Source of the DNA: Acidobacteriota bacterium
GTDB taxonomy: Bacteria; Acidobacteriota; JAAYUB01
Assembly: GCA_017996395.1 (NCBI GenBank)
Contig: JAGOHA010000005.1
Location: 14,026 to 64,280, forward strand
Reading direction: 5' to 3'
DNA length: 50,255 nt
Both the position numbers and the translations under genes were made by a program. Below, one piece after another: positions 1-8,155 of the stretch (positions are counted from its first letter, which is position 1; each line of letters opens with the position of its first letter). Below the pieces are notes generated by a model, which had not been told where the DNA came from, did not search any database, and saw nothing but the letters and a program-made list of their open reading frames with translations.

Positions 1-1715
1 TCGCCCGGGGTGTGGTAATCCTCGGTCATGGCGCTGAAGAAGAACGTCCACGGGATGTTCCGCTGGGCGAACGGGGCGTGGTCGCTGCCGCCGGCGGCGG
101 CGCCGCGGCTGGGGCGGAGGTACAGCGCCATTCCCACGTGGCTGTTGGCGGCGCGGATGGCCGCGTCCATCGCATCGGTCTCGCTCAGCGACAGGGCCAT
201 GAACTCCTCCACCTTGATCTTGGCCATCACGTCCTCGGGCAGGCCGATCCCCCACATGCGCGACACGCGCTCGAGTCGCTCCTTAGTCCACGACCGGCCC
301 AGCATGTCGAGGTTCACACAGGCCGCCGTCCGGTCCATGGGCATGAAGGGGTGGTCGGCATAGTAGCGCGAGCCGAGCAGGCCCTGTTCCTCGCCGGTCC
401 AGAAGGCGAACAACACCGACCGTTTCGGCCTGGCGGCGCCCGTCGCATAGGCCTGGGCGATCTCCAGCAGCCCAGCGGCGCCTGAGGCGTTGTCATCGGC
501 CCCGTTGAAGATGTACGGACCGTAATGCCCCAGGTGGTCCAGGTGGGCGCCGATGACCACCACCTCGTCCTTGAGCTTCGGATCGGACCCCTCGACGAAT
601 CCCAGCACGTTGCGCGAGCTGGTCAGGGCGCCGCTGACCTCGCTGCGCAGTTCCAGCGTGACGCCGGCCAGTTCCCGGGAGGCCGGCTGCAGCTTGCCGT
701 CGATGTCGGCCTTGAGACCGTCCAGCTTCGCGTCGGCGAGGCCGACGATGTAGGCGGCCATCTCGCGGGAGACGGTCAGGGTGGGGAGTGCGTCCATGGG
801 GAGCGGCGCGGCCGGTTCGGGCAGCTCCAGTTCCCGGTCGCCCGTGTCGATGACGGGCTTGGAGTCGTCCACGACGCGGCCGTCCAGCACTCGGGCGGCG
901 ACGTCGCGGCCGGCGGCGTCACTCTCCACCTGCAGCACGGCCAGGGCGCCGAGCTCACGCGCCGCGGCCACCTTCGGCGAGGCGGTGCGGCGGGGCCGGG
1001 CGCCGGTGTACTTGTCCTTGAGCTCCGGCTGGTGGAACGGCGAGGCCGGATCGTCGGGGCGGGGCGCGCCGTTCAGGACGAGCACCACCTTGCCCTTGAC
1101 GTCGACGCCGCGGTAATCGTCCCAGCCGGCGGCCGTCTCCCGGATGCCGTACCCGACGAACACGACGGGGGCGCGAAGCACCTCGGTCCGGCGCACCCGC
1201 GGGAACTGGTAATCGAGGTCCGACTGGAAGGTACGGGCCTGCTCGGCGGCGCCGGAGCTGCGGCCCACCGTGATGCGGCTGGTGGCGGAGCGGATCTCCC
1301 GGATGGGCACCCGCTGGAAGTATGAGCGGACGGGCGGCCCGGCGGGACGGGGCGCGGCAGGACCGGCGGCGAAGGCGCCCGCCGGCTCCGCGCGGACGGG
1401 GTCCCCGGCGGGGGCGACACCCCACGCGGCGAGCAGGGCGGCGACGAACTCGGCGGCCGCCTCGTGGCCGGTGGTGGCCGTTTCACGGCCATCCAGCGCG
1501 TCGGCGGACAAGAAGCGGATCCAGACGCCGGCGTCGGCGGCGGTGATGGAATCGAAACCGGCGCGCCACGGCGCCGGCACCGGCTTCGGCTGCTCCACCA
1601 GCACGAGCTGGCGCGAGGGATCGTCGGGACGCGGGGCGGTCGCCGGCGCCTGGGCCGAACAAGAAACGGCGAGCCAAACAATCGCGATCAGAGCGACGAG
1701 AGGTTGTGTGCGCAT
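1..1715 (-). CDS. Secreted M28-family zinc aminopeptidase (3' end beyond window)
   Basis: A minus-strand frame open from the ATG at 1715 to the window edge (571 codons visible). The start has an AAGGAG Shine-Dalgarno five bases upstream. A hydrophobic signal sequence ends near SCSAQA (residues 19-24). The conserved M28 N-terminus is present (ADALDGRETATTGHE), followed by a PA-type insert around residues 140-290 (VFVGYGI, VKGKVVLVL). The catalytic domain shows the expected two-zinc ligands: H391 in GAHLDH, D407 in GADDNASG, the E442-E443 pair in TGEEQG, D470 in NLDML and H568 in DYHTPG. The family removes N-terminal residues from peptides outside the cytoplasm. It is divergent from the serine hydrolase at 1979, so the two may share peptide scavenging. 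Family assignment is firm; the substrate is unknown. Confidence 0.93.
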   Translation of the reverse strand, partial: MRTQPLVALIAIVWLAVSCSAQAPATAPRPDDPSRQLVLVEQPKPVPAPWRAGFDSITAADAGVWIRFLSADALDGRETATTGHEAAAEFVAALLAAWGVAPAGDPVRAEPAGAFAAGPAAPRPAGPPVRSYFQRVPIREIRSATSRITVGRSSGAAEQARTFQSDLDYQFPRVRRTEVLRAPVVFVGYGIRETAAGWDDYRGVDVKGKVVLVLNGAPRPDDPASPFHQPELKDKYTGARPRRTASPKVAAARELGALAVLQVESDAAGRDVAARVLDGRVVDDSKPVIDTGDRELELPEPAAPLPMDALPTLTVSREMAAYIVGLADAKLDGLKADIDGKLQPASRELAGVTLELRSEVSGALTSSRNVLGFVEGSDPKLKDEVVVIGAHLDHLGHYGPYIFNGADDNASGAAGLLEIAQAYATGAARPKRSVLFAFWTGEEQGLLGSRYYADHPFMPMDRTAACVNLDMLGRSWTKERLERVSRMWGIGLPEDVMAKIKVEEFMALSLSETDAMDAAIRAANSHVGMALYLRPSRGAAAGGSDHAPFAQRNIPWTFFFSAMTEDYHTPG

Positions 1716-1978
1716 GCGTTCTCCTTCACCAAAACGTCTGATTTCTTACGCAAGGAGCGATTCCGATGTTTTCGGAGACCGGGGCAACCGTGCGGTTGTG
1801 GGACGGCTTGACATTCAGGGCGAGAATGGTTACCGTCAAACGGTCATCGGCCGCGGGCGGACGCCGGCAACCACAGACGGCCTGACGCGGCGGGCGGTCG
1901 CGACGGCGGCTTTCGCAGCCGGAACGTCCGGCTGATTCGATCTCCCGGCGGCGGGAGCAGACACCTGGAGGAGATTCC

Positions 1979-3091
1979 ATGAACATCCTGAACACGAACC
2001 GGTCGTGGTTAGGCCGTCTGGCCTGGGCGGCGGCCGTGGTCCTGGCGCTCGGCGCGACCGGGCTGACTCAGGGCGACGATGCGAAGACTCCGGAACGGGG
2101 CGTTGTGGAACGCCGCTTTGAGGCGCTCGACCACCGCCTCGACGTGCTGGAAAAGGCCGTGGACGACCTGCTCTGGTTCCAGCGCGTGGGCGACGTCGCC
2201 CTGGTGGACAAGCTGTTCATCGTCGGCCCCCCGCCGGCGAAGGTGAAGAACCCGACGGCCATGGGCGCCCAGAATCCCCTCAAGTTCTGGACCTACCTCT
2301 TCGTCCCGAAGTGGGCCGCCGGCGCCGGCAAGCTGCCTCTGATCGTGTTGCCCCACGGCGGCGTGCACGCCAACTTCACCACCTATCACACCCACATCGT
2401 CCGCGAGCTCGTGGCCCAGGGGTACGTGGTGGCGGCGCCGGAGTACCGCGGCAGCACCGGCTATGGCAAGGGCTTTTATGAGCGCATCGACTACGGCGGG
2501 CGTGAGAACGACGACGTGCATGCCACCCGCCTCTACGTGGCGGAGAACTGCCCCGCCGTCGACGGCAAGCGCGCGGGCATCGTCGGCTGGAGCCACGGGG
2601 GCCTGATCGCCCTGATGAACATCTTCGACCACCCGGACGACTACCTGGTGGCGTTCGCGGGCGTGCCGGTGAGCGACCTCATCGCCCGGATGGGCTATTC
2701 CGACGACGAATACCGTGACCTGTACTCGGCAGACTACCACATCGGCCAGACCGCCCAGCAGAACATCGCGGAATATCGCCGCCGGTCGCCGGCCTGGAAC
2801 GCGGCCAAACTGCGTACCCCCCTGCTGATCCACACGAACACAAACGACGATGACGTGTTCGTCCTCGAGGTGGAGCATCTGATCCAGGCGCTGAAGGCGG
2901 AGGGGAAGTCGTTCGAGTACGAGATCTTCAAGGACGCGCCCGGCGGCCACAGCTTCGACCGCATCGACACACGGCTGGCCCGGCAGACCCGGGTCAAGAT
3001 CTACCAGTTCCTGGCGCGGTACCTGAATCCGCCCCGGCCCATCCGCTCGCTCGAGGAACTGGACCGGGCGGCCTACCGCTGGGAGCCGTAG
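1979..3091 (+). CDS. Secreted alpha/beta hydrolase, prolyl oligopeptidase (S9) type
   Basis: 370 residues with an N-terminal signal sequence (about residues 10-31). A short heptad-like helix (residues 41-69) precedes the hydrolase domain. The nucleophile elbow is GWSHGG (S205), the acid lies in NTNDDD (D290-D292) and the histidine in GGHSFD (H324). An oxyanion-type LPHGG precedes the elbow (residues 124-128). This is the compact C-terminal domain of S9 peptidases without the beta-propeller, so it may be an esterase or a small-peptide hydrolase. The start is supported by a GGAGGA Shine-Dalgarno. A TTGACA at 1808-1813 lies in the divergent gap to the M28 gene, but I see no good -10 partner. The substrate is not evident. 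Confidence 0.85.
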   Translation: MNILNTNRSWLGRLAWAAAVVLALGATGLTQGDDAKTPERGVVERRFEALDHRLDVLEKAVDDLLWFQRVGDVALVDKLFIVGPPPAKVKNPTAMGAQNPLKFWTYLFVPKWAAGAGKLPLIVLPHGGVHANFTTYHTHIVRELVAQGYVVAAPEYRGSTGYGKGFYERIDYGGRENDDVHATRLYVAENCPAVDGKRAGIVGWSHGGLIALMNIFDHPDDYLVAFAGVPVSDLIARMGYSDDEYRDLYSADYHIGQTAQQNIAEYRRRSPAWNAAKLRTPLLIHTNTNDDDVFVLEVEHLIQALKAEGKSFEYEIFKDAPGGHSFDRIDTRLARQTRVKIYQFLARYLNPPRPIRSLEELDRAAYRWEP

Positions 3092-3130
3092 CGGCGGCGC
3101 GGCCGGCCGCAGCGCCGGCCCAGAAAATGA

Positions 3131-3159
3131 TTGACAGGCCGGGGCGCTTTGGCTAAGAT
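3131..3159 (+). promoter_or_regulatory. Sigma-70-type promoter of rpmB
   Basis: TTGACA (3131-3136), 17-bp spacer, TAAGAT (3154-3159). The predicted transcript starts about 30 bases upstream of the rpmB ATG. This is one of the strongest promoter matches in the window, as expected for a ribosomal protein gene. Confidence 0.75.
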
Positions 3160-3195
3160 ACGCCTTTGTTTTGAGAAGGCTGCCGTGGAGGAACC

Positions 3196-3402
3196 ATGTC
3201 CAAGCGCTGTGAAATCTGTGGGAAAGGGCCCGTTTTTGGCCATAACGTGAGCCATGCTCACAATGTCACCAACCGCCGCTTTGAGCCGAATCTGCACAAG
3301 ATGAAAGCGCAGGTGGGCGGCGACGTGAAAAAGATCCGGGTCTGCACCCGCTGCCTGCGGTCCGGCAAAGTGGTGAAGCCGACTTCCGCGACCCGCGCCT
3401 GA
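3196..3402 (+). CDS. rpmB: Large ribosomal subunit protein bL28
   Basis: A 68-residue protein starting [12 protein letters not shown], matching bL28 along its full length ([19 protein letters not shown] is the family hallmark). Four cysteines, C5 and C8 in CEIC and C50 and C53 in CTRC, form the zinc ribbon of the C+ form of bL28. It binds 23S rRNA in the 50S subunit. GGAGGA lies three bases before the ATG. It is monocistronic: it has its own promoter and is convergent with the (p)ppGpp synthetase gene, only 16 bp away, with no terminator hairpin in that gap. Confidence 0.97.
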   Translation: MSKRCEICGKGPVFGHNVSHAHNVTNRRFEPNLHKMKAQVGGDVKKIRVCTRCLRSGKVVKPTSATRA

Positions 3403-3418
3403 GCGTTCACCGCGCGCG

Positions 3419-5578
3419 TCACGTCTTGGAATAGTCCGCCCGTTCCACATCCCGAACATTCTTGATCGACTTCAGCATGCGGATGATTTTATCCAGCTGT
3501 TGTCGATCCGCGACCTCCAGGGCGATCTGAAACACGCCCTCCTCGCGCCCCTTGGAGTGGGCCCGGAAATCGCGGATGTTCACATCCATTTTCGTGATTT
3601 TGTTGGAGATGTCCGCGATCAACCCCTTTCGGTCGTCGGTGTAGACGAGCAGTCGGACCGGGAAGGTGGCCCCCTTCTGCGCCTTGCCCCAAGTGACCTC
3701 GATCTCCTTCTCCGGATGGTTCAGCAGCTTCTCCACGTTCGGACAGTCCTTGGCGTGCACGATGACGCCGCGGCCGCGGGAGATGTAGCCCACGACTTCC
3801 TCGCCGGGGATGGGGCTGCAACAGCGCGCCCGGCTGATGAGGATGTCGCTCATGCCGCTGACCAGCAGCTTGTCCCGGCCCAGGCTGAACACGTCCTTGA
3901 CCAGGCTCTTGATGGCGCCATCCGGCGCCGGCGCCTCAGGGGCGACCCCGAGCAGATTCTCCAGGAATTTACGCGCCGACACCTTGCCGAATCCGATCTG
4001 CGCGTACAGGTCCTCGGCCTTGACCACGCCGAGTTCGGTGAGCCGCACTGAGAAGTCCGCGTGGCCCAGCACCGCCTTGAGCGACGAGCGGAACCGGTGG
4101 GTTTCCTTCTCCATGATCTTCCGCCCGAATTCGATGGCCTGCTGCCGCTCGTACTTGTTGAGCCACCCCCGGATCTTGTTGCGCGCCTTGGCGGAGATGA
4201 CGAAGGTGAGCCAGTCGCGGCTGGGATGGTGATCCTTGGCGGTGATGATCTCCACGATCTCGCCGTTGCGGAGCTGGTACTTGAGCGGCACGATCCGGGC
4301 GTTGACCCGCGCCTGGGTGCACTGGTGGCCGACGTCGGTGTGAATCTCATAGGCAAAATCCACCGGTGTCGCCCCCTTGGGCAGGATGATGACATCGCCC
4401 TTGGGGGTGAAGGTGTACACCTCCTCGGGATACAGGTCGATCTTCAGGTTGGTCAGGAATTCGTGGGGATTCTGGACTTCCTTTTGCCATTCCAGCAGGT
4501 GCCGCAGCCAGGCGAAGCGCCGGTCGGTGTCGTCCTTGGTGATCTTGCCCTCTTTGTACATCCAGTGGGCGGCGATGCCGCTTTCGGCGATCTGGTGCAT
4601 CTCCTCGGTGCGGATCTGGATCTCACAAGGGATGCCGGCCTCGCTCATGATCGTGGTGTGCACCGACTGGTAGCCGTTGGGGCGCGGCATGCCGATGTAG
4701 TCCTTGAAGCGGCCCGGCACGAGCTTCCAGGCGGTATGCACAACCCCCAGCACGGCGTAGCAGTTCGGGACGCTGTCGGTGATGACGCGCACGGCGAGGA
4801 AGTCGTACACCTCGTCGAAGGAGATCCGCTGCCGTCTCATCTTGGAGTAGATGCTGGCCACCCGCTTGATCCGCGCCTGGAACACCGCCGGAATGTTGTT
4901 CTCCGCCAGGATGGTGCGCAGCCGTCCCTCGACGTCCTTCAGGAGCTTGTTGCCGGCGGCCCGCCGCTTCTCGATCAGGCCGATGATCTCCTGATATTTG
5001 TCCGGCTCCAGGTGGTAGAAAGCCAGATCCTCGAGCTCGCTCTTGATCTTCCCCATGCCCAGCCGATTGGCGATGGGCACGTAGATTTCGTTGGTCTCCC
5101 GCGCGATGCGCGATTTCTGATCCGGACTCAGGTGCTTGAGCGTGCGCATGTTGTGGAGGCGGTCGGCCAGCTTGACGAGGATGACCCGAACATCGTCGCT
5201 CATGGCCAGCAGCAGCTTGCGGAAGTTCTCCGCCTGGCGCTGCTCGGTGGAGGTGAAGGCGATCTGGCCGATCTTGGTGACGCCCTCGACGATGAGGGCG
5301 ACCGGATCGCCGAAGTATTTCCGGATGGTATCGATGTCGGTGAGGGTGTCCTCGACCACGTCGTGCAGGAGGCCCACCGTCACCGCGATCTCGTCCAGCC
5401 CCATCTCGGCGAGAATGTTGGCCACCTCGAGCGGATGCGCCAGATAGGGATCGCCGGAGTTGCGGAACTGGTTCGCGTGCGCCTTGGCCGAAAAGACATA
5501 CGCCCGCTTCAGCAGATCGAGATCCGCCTTGGGGTAGTGAGCGGTGAGTTTTTCGGCAATGTCTTCAAAACGAATCAT
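3419..5578 (-). CDS. rsh: Bifunctional (p)ppGpp synthetase/hydrolase (RelA/SpoT homologue)
   Basis: 719 residues, the usual length for a long RSH. The hydrolase domain is intact (H48, H72-D73 in LLHDVVEDT, D139 in LADRLHNMRT). The synthetase domain carries the RFKD motif (residues 290-293) typical of bifunctional enzymes rather than the EXDD of synthetase-only RelA, followed by PNGYQSVHT. A TGS domain (VYTFTPKGDVI), a cysteine-containing conserved region (RARCCSPIPG) and a C-terminal ACT domain follow. The frame stays open up to 5692, but I chose ATG 5578. It has GGAGGG nine bases upstream and starts MIRFEDI, and the promoter at 5604-5632 lies inside the longer version. Sets the alarmone level in starvation. 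Confidence 0.96.
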   Translation of the reverse strand: MIRFEDIAEKLTAHYPKADLDLLKRAYVFSAKAHANQFRNSGDPYLAHPLEVANILAEMGLDEIAVTVGLLHDVVEDTLTDIDTIRKYFGDPVALIVEGVTKIGQIAFTSTEQRQAENFRKLLLAMSDDVRVILVKLADRLHNMRTLKHLSPDQKSRIARETNEIYVPIANRLGMGKIKSELEDLAFYHLEPDKYQEIIGLIEKRRAAGNKLLKDVEGRLRTILAENNIPAVFQARIKRVASIYSKMRRQRISFDEVYDFLAVRVITDSVPNCYAVLGVVHTAWKLVPGRFKDYIGMPRPNGYQSVHTTIMSEAGIPCEIQIRTEEMHQIAESGIAAHWMYKEGKITKDDTDRRFAWLRHLLEWQKEVQNPHEFLTNLKIDLYPEEVYTFTPKGDVIILPKGATPVDFAYEIHTDVGHQCTQARVNARIVPLKYQLRNGEIVEIITAKDHHPSRDWLTFVISAKARNKIRGWLNKYERQQAIEFGRKIMEKETHRFRSSLKAVLGHADFSVRLTELGVVKAEDLYAQIGFGKVSARKFLENLLGVAPEAPAPDGAIKSLVKDVFSLGRDKLLVSGMSDILISRARCCSPIPGEEVVGYISRGRGVIVHAKDCPNVEKLLNHPEKEIEVTWGKAQKGATFPVRLLVYTDDRKGLIADISNKITKMDVNIRDFRAHSKGREEGVFQIALEVADRQQLDKIIRMLKSIKNVRDVERADYSKT

Positions 5579-5603
5579 CTGCCCGAACCCTCCAGCCACC
5601 TCA

Positions 5604-5632
5604 AGGATACGAGCAGCATCCGCAAGTTGCAA
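5604..5632 (-). promoter_or_regulatory. Sigma-70-type promoter of rsh
   Basis: On the minus strand, TTGCAA (5627-5632), 17-bp spacer, TATCCT (5604-5609). Transcription would begin near 5597, about 20 bases before the chosen ATG. This argues against the upstream start at 5692. Confidence 0.5.
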
Positions 5633-5641
5633 GGGCATTTC

Positions 5642-5670
5642 TTGCCGCCGGGGGACCGGTGGAGTATAAT
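5642..5670 (+). promoter_or_regulatory. Sigma-70-type promoter of the glycosyltransferase gene
   Basis: TTGCCG (5642-5647), 17-bp spacer, perfect TATAAT (5665-5670). The predicted leader is only about 14 bases and has no clear Shine-Dalgarno. Confidence 0.6.
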
Positions 5671-5690
5671 AACCGCCCTGGAATCCATTC

Positions 5691-6863
5691 ATGAAGATAC
5701 TCTGCCTCAGCGCTTACCTGCCTGGCCGCGGACTGCACGGCGGAAGCAGCCGAATCTTTGAATTGTTCCATTACCTCCACCGGTTTCATGAACTGACCCT
5801 CCTCACCTTCCGGAGCAAGAACGACGACGATTCGCGCGTCCACGAGCTCAAGCAGATGTGTGACAAGCTGATCATCGTGCCCATGTCGGAGCGGCGGCCG
5901 TTTTACCTGTTCCCGTTTGAGCCGTTCATCGACTACATGTCGGTCGAATTCCGCACGCGGCTCCAGAAGTTGCTCAAAAAGGAGCGGTACGATCTGGCGC
6001 AGCTCGAGTACATCCAGATGGGCATCTACCTGAAGGAGCTCGGCAGCATCCCCACCGTGCTCACCGAGCACGAAGTCAATTTCATGGCCTACCGCAAGAA
6101 CATCCCGTTCCTGTCGAACCCGGTGCAGAAGGTCAAGATGTACTACGATTCCCTGCAGGTCATGAAGCGCGAGCTGGAGATCCTGCAGCGGGTGGACCGG
6201 ATCATCTGCATGAACCGGCTGGAGGCGGACGAGCTCCACGGCTACGTGCCCGCCGACAAGATCGATGTGCTGCCCCACGGGGTGGACACCGACTATTTCG
6301 CCCCCCACGACGCGGCGGACGTGGAACCGCTGTCCATCGGTTTCTTCGGGGCCTACCACCATTATCCCAACGTGGACGCCGTCCATTTTTTCGTTGACCG
6401 CGTGTTCCCCCTGATCCGGGAACGGCTGCCGGAGGCGAAGTTCTACGTGATCGGCATCCACCCGCCCAAGGAGTTCCACGCACTGCGCGACCGGCCGGGC
6501 GTGGTCATCACCGGCTTCGTGCCGGACATCCGCGAGGCGCTGGCACGCTGCCAGGTGATCGTCGCGCCCCTGCGGCTGGGCATGGGGATGCGGGTCAAGG
6601 TGATGGAGGCGCTGGCCATGAGCAAGCCGGTGGTCGCGACCGACCTGGCCGCGGCCGGCCTGGACGTCGTCGACGGCCAGCACCTGATCATCGCCAACCA
6701 GGAGGAGAACTTCGCCGAGAGCGTCTGCTACCTGCTGCAGGACCGCCAGTGTGCCGAGAACCTGGGCCGCGAGGGCCGGAAGCTGGTGGCGGAGCGTTAC
6801 AATTACACGAGTATCGGGCAGCGCCTGGAAACCATCTACCAGCAGGTGGTGAAACACCGGTGA
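5691..6863 (+). CDS. GT4-family glycosyltransferase
   Basis: 390 residues with the GT-B fold of GT4 enzymes. The N-terminal Rossmann half starts MKILCLSAYLPG with a glycine-rich GGSSR. The linker has VLPHGVDTDYF. The C-terminal donor-binding half has IGFFGAYHHYPN, VVITGFVPD and GMGMRVKVMEALAMSKPVVAT, which holds the conserved glutamate of the nucleotide-sugar site. It resembles the group-1 sugar transferases found in exopolysaccharide loci, but no other polysaccharide genes lie next to it. Donor and acceptor cannot be read from sequence. It has its own promoter and is divergent from rsh. Confidence 0.88.
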   Translation: MKILCLSAYLPGRGLHGGSSRIFELFHYLHRFHELTLLTFRSKNDDDSRVHELKQMCDKLIIVPMSERRPFYLFPFEPFIDYMSVEFRTRLQKLLKKERYDLAQLEYIQMGIYLKELGSIPTVLTEHEVNFMAYRKNIPFLSNPVQKVKMYYDSLQVMKRELEILQRVDRIICMNRLEADELHGYVPADKIDVLPHGVDTDYFAPHDAADVEPLSIGFFGAYHHYPNVDAVHFFVDRVFPLIRERLPEAKFYVIGIHPPKEFHALRDRPGVVITGFVPDIREALARCQVIVAPLRLGMGMRVKVMEALAMSKPVVATDLAAAGLDVVDGQHLIIANQEENFAESVCYLLQDRQCAENLGREGRKLVAERYNYTSIGQRLETIYQQVVKHR

Positions 6864-6871
6864 ATTCGCCG

Positions 6872-6900
6872 TTGATCCATCGGTGCTTTTCACGTATACT
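6872..6900 (+). promoter_or_regulatory. Sigma-70-type promoter of the yhbY operon
   Basis: TTGATC (6872-6877), 17-bp spacer, TATACT (6895-6900), ending 27 bases before the ATG at 6928. Confidence 0.6.
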
Positions 6901-6927
6901 CGGCCACTGTTTTTTCGGGGAGCGCCC

Positions 6928-7224
6928 ATGCTAGACGCCAGCGCCAGAAAGTACCTCCGCGGCCGGGCCCACCATCTCGAGGCGGTGGTGCAGATCGGCA
7001 AAGACGGCGTCACCGACCAGGTGATCCAGGAGATCGAACGCACCGCCGACCGGCTGGAGCTGCTCAAGATCCGGGTTCGCCCCAACGCGCCGCTGGGAGC
7101 TCGGGAGACCGCGGCCAGTCTGGCGTCCCGCCTGCGCGGCGAAATCATCGGCACCGTGGGCCGCGTCATCATCTATTTCCTGCCGGGCAAGGACGAGACG
7201 GCTTTCCCCGAGATCAACCGCTGA
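6928..7224 (+). CDS. yhbY: YhbY-type CRM-domain RNA-binding protein
   Basis: A 98-residue protein that is a single CRM domain: LRGRAHHLEAVVQIGKDGV at the N-terminus matches the family LRxxAHxLxPVVxIGKxG signature, and GEIIGTVGRVIIYF matches the C-terminal GxxVQxIGxxxxLYR region. Family members bind pre-50S ribosomal RNA and help ribosome assembly. I chose ATG 6928 over an in-frame start at 6883: it has GGGGAG six bases upstream, and the earlier start lies inside the promoter. The VTT-type membrane gene starts 7 bp downstream, so the two are probably co-transcribed. Confidence 0.9.
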   Translation: MLDASARKYLRGRAHHLEAVVQIGKDGVTDQVIQEIERTADRLELLKIRVRPNAPLGARETAASLASRLRGEIIGTVGRVIIYFLPGKDETAFPEINR

Positions 7225-7231
7225 GGCCGCC

Positions 7232-7990
7232 GTGGAAACCACTCCGGAAAAGCCCGGCAAGCCGTTTTACCGCCGCAAGCGGTTCTGGACCGCCGTCATC
7301 GTGGTGGGTCTGGCGGTGGGTCTCGGCTTCAATTACAAGGCGGTGAAACGGGCCGGCCAGGACCTGATCACCTACGCCGAGCGGTCCAGCCCGGTCGTCG
7401 CCGGGCTGATCCTGGGCGTGGTGGCGGTCGGCGATTCCTCGTTCCTGTCCATCCCGGAAGGGAACGACTTCCTCATCGTCTATTTCTCCATCCTGAAAGC
7501 CGAGTACATGCCTTACTTTGTCCTGATCAGCGCGGTGGGCTCGGTCATCGGTTCGGTGATCCTGTTCAGTGTGGGGCGCAAGGGCGGCGGCATGTTCCTC
7601 CAGAAGCGCTTCTCCCCGGAGCGCGTCACGAAGATCCAGGAGTGGTTCCGGAAGTACGGCATCTGGGCCATCCTGTTGCCATGCATCGTCCCGCCGCCCA
7701 TGCCGTTCAAGCTGTTCGTGCTCACCGCCGGCGTCCTGCGGTTCCGCTACAGCCGGTTCATCCTCGCCACCCTGATCGGCCGGCTGGTGCGCTACGGGAT
7801 CTGGGGAGTGCTGGCGGTGATCTTCCGGGATTACATCATCAATTTCATGAAGTACCACCTGCTGGACCTGGGACTGGCCATCCTGGGCGTGATCATCCTG
7901 GCCGGCGTGGGCAGCTTCATTTATACCCGGATCCGGCGGCGCTCCCAGCCGCTGGATGAGCCCGCGGCCGTCCCTCCCCCCGCCGAATGA
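7232..7990 (+). CDS. VTT/DedA-type integral membrane protein
   Basis: 252 residues with a GTG start and about five membrane segments. It carries VTT (SNARE-associated, PF09335) features: GSVIGSVILFSVGRKGG, then FRKYGIWAILLPCIVPPPMPFK, with the re-entrant proline-rich loop and the FxxxxLIGRLVRYGIW helix. The family includes DedA flippase-like proteins (undecaprenyl phosphate, phosphatidylethanolamine) and YqaA-like proteins; this one resembles the latter short forms. A proline-rich cytoplasmic tail ends the protein. It sits 7 bp after yhbY and probably shares its mRNA. The transported lipid, if any, is not known. Confidence 0.8.
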   Translation: METTPEKPGKPFYRRKRFWTAVIVVGLAVGLGFNYKAVKRAGQDLITYAERSSPVVAGLILGVVAVGDSSFLSIPEGNDFLIVYFSILKAEYMPYFVLISAVGSVIGSVILFSVGRKGGGMFLQKRFSPERVTKIQEWFRKYGIWAILLPCIVPPPMPFKLFVLTAGVLRFRYSRFILATLIGRLVRYGIWGVLAVIFRDYIINFMKYHLLDLGLAILGVIILAGVGSFIYTRIRRRSQPLDEPAAVPPPAE

Positions 7991-8091
7991 CTGCCGCCGG
8001 CGCTGCCCGCCAGCCGGCCGATCCGCATGTCCCCGCCGATGCGTCCCGGCCCGTGACGCCGCTACCCGGTTGTCCGAACAGCGGTTAGGGT

Positions 8092-8120
8092 TCGGTGAAC
8101 CCCGGCGGCTGTTGTATAAT
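8092..8120 (+). promoter_or_regulatory. Promoter of the tamB-bamA operon
   Basis: A perfect TATAAT at 8115-8120 with a poor -35 (TCGGTG, 8092-8097) at 17 bp. It lies in the 165-bp gap before tamB and predicts a start near 8127. Confidence 0.45.
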
Positions 8121-8155
8121 CGGTCAGCCTGGATGGAGTGGCCATCGAGCGTCGC

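Noticed and set aside
1808..1836. TTGACA as the promoter of the serine hydrolase gene
   Set aside because: The -35 is perfect, but the sequence at 17 bp (TACCGT) is a poor -10, so no promoter is claimed.
4061..5761. 566-codon plus-strand open frame opposite rsh
   Set aside because: It is antisense to a clear RelA/SpoT homologue and has no recognisable domain; it arises from GC-rich codon structure.
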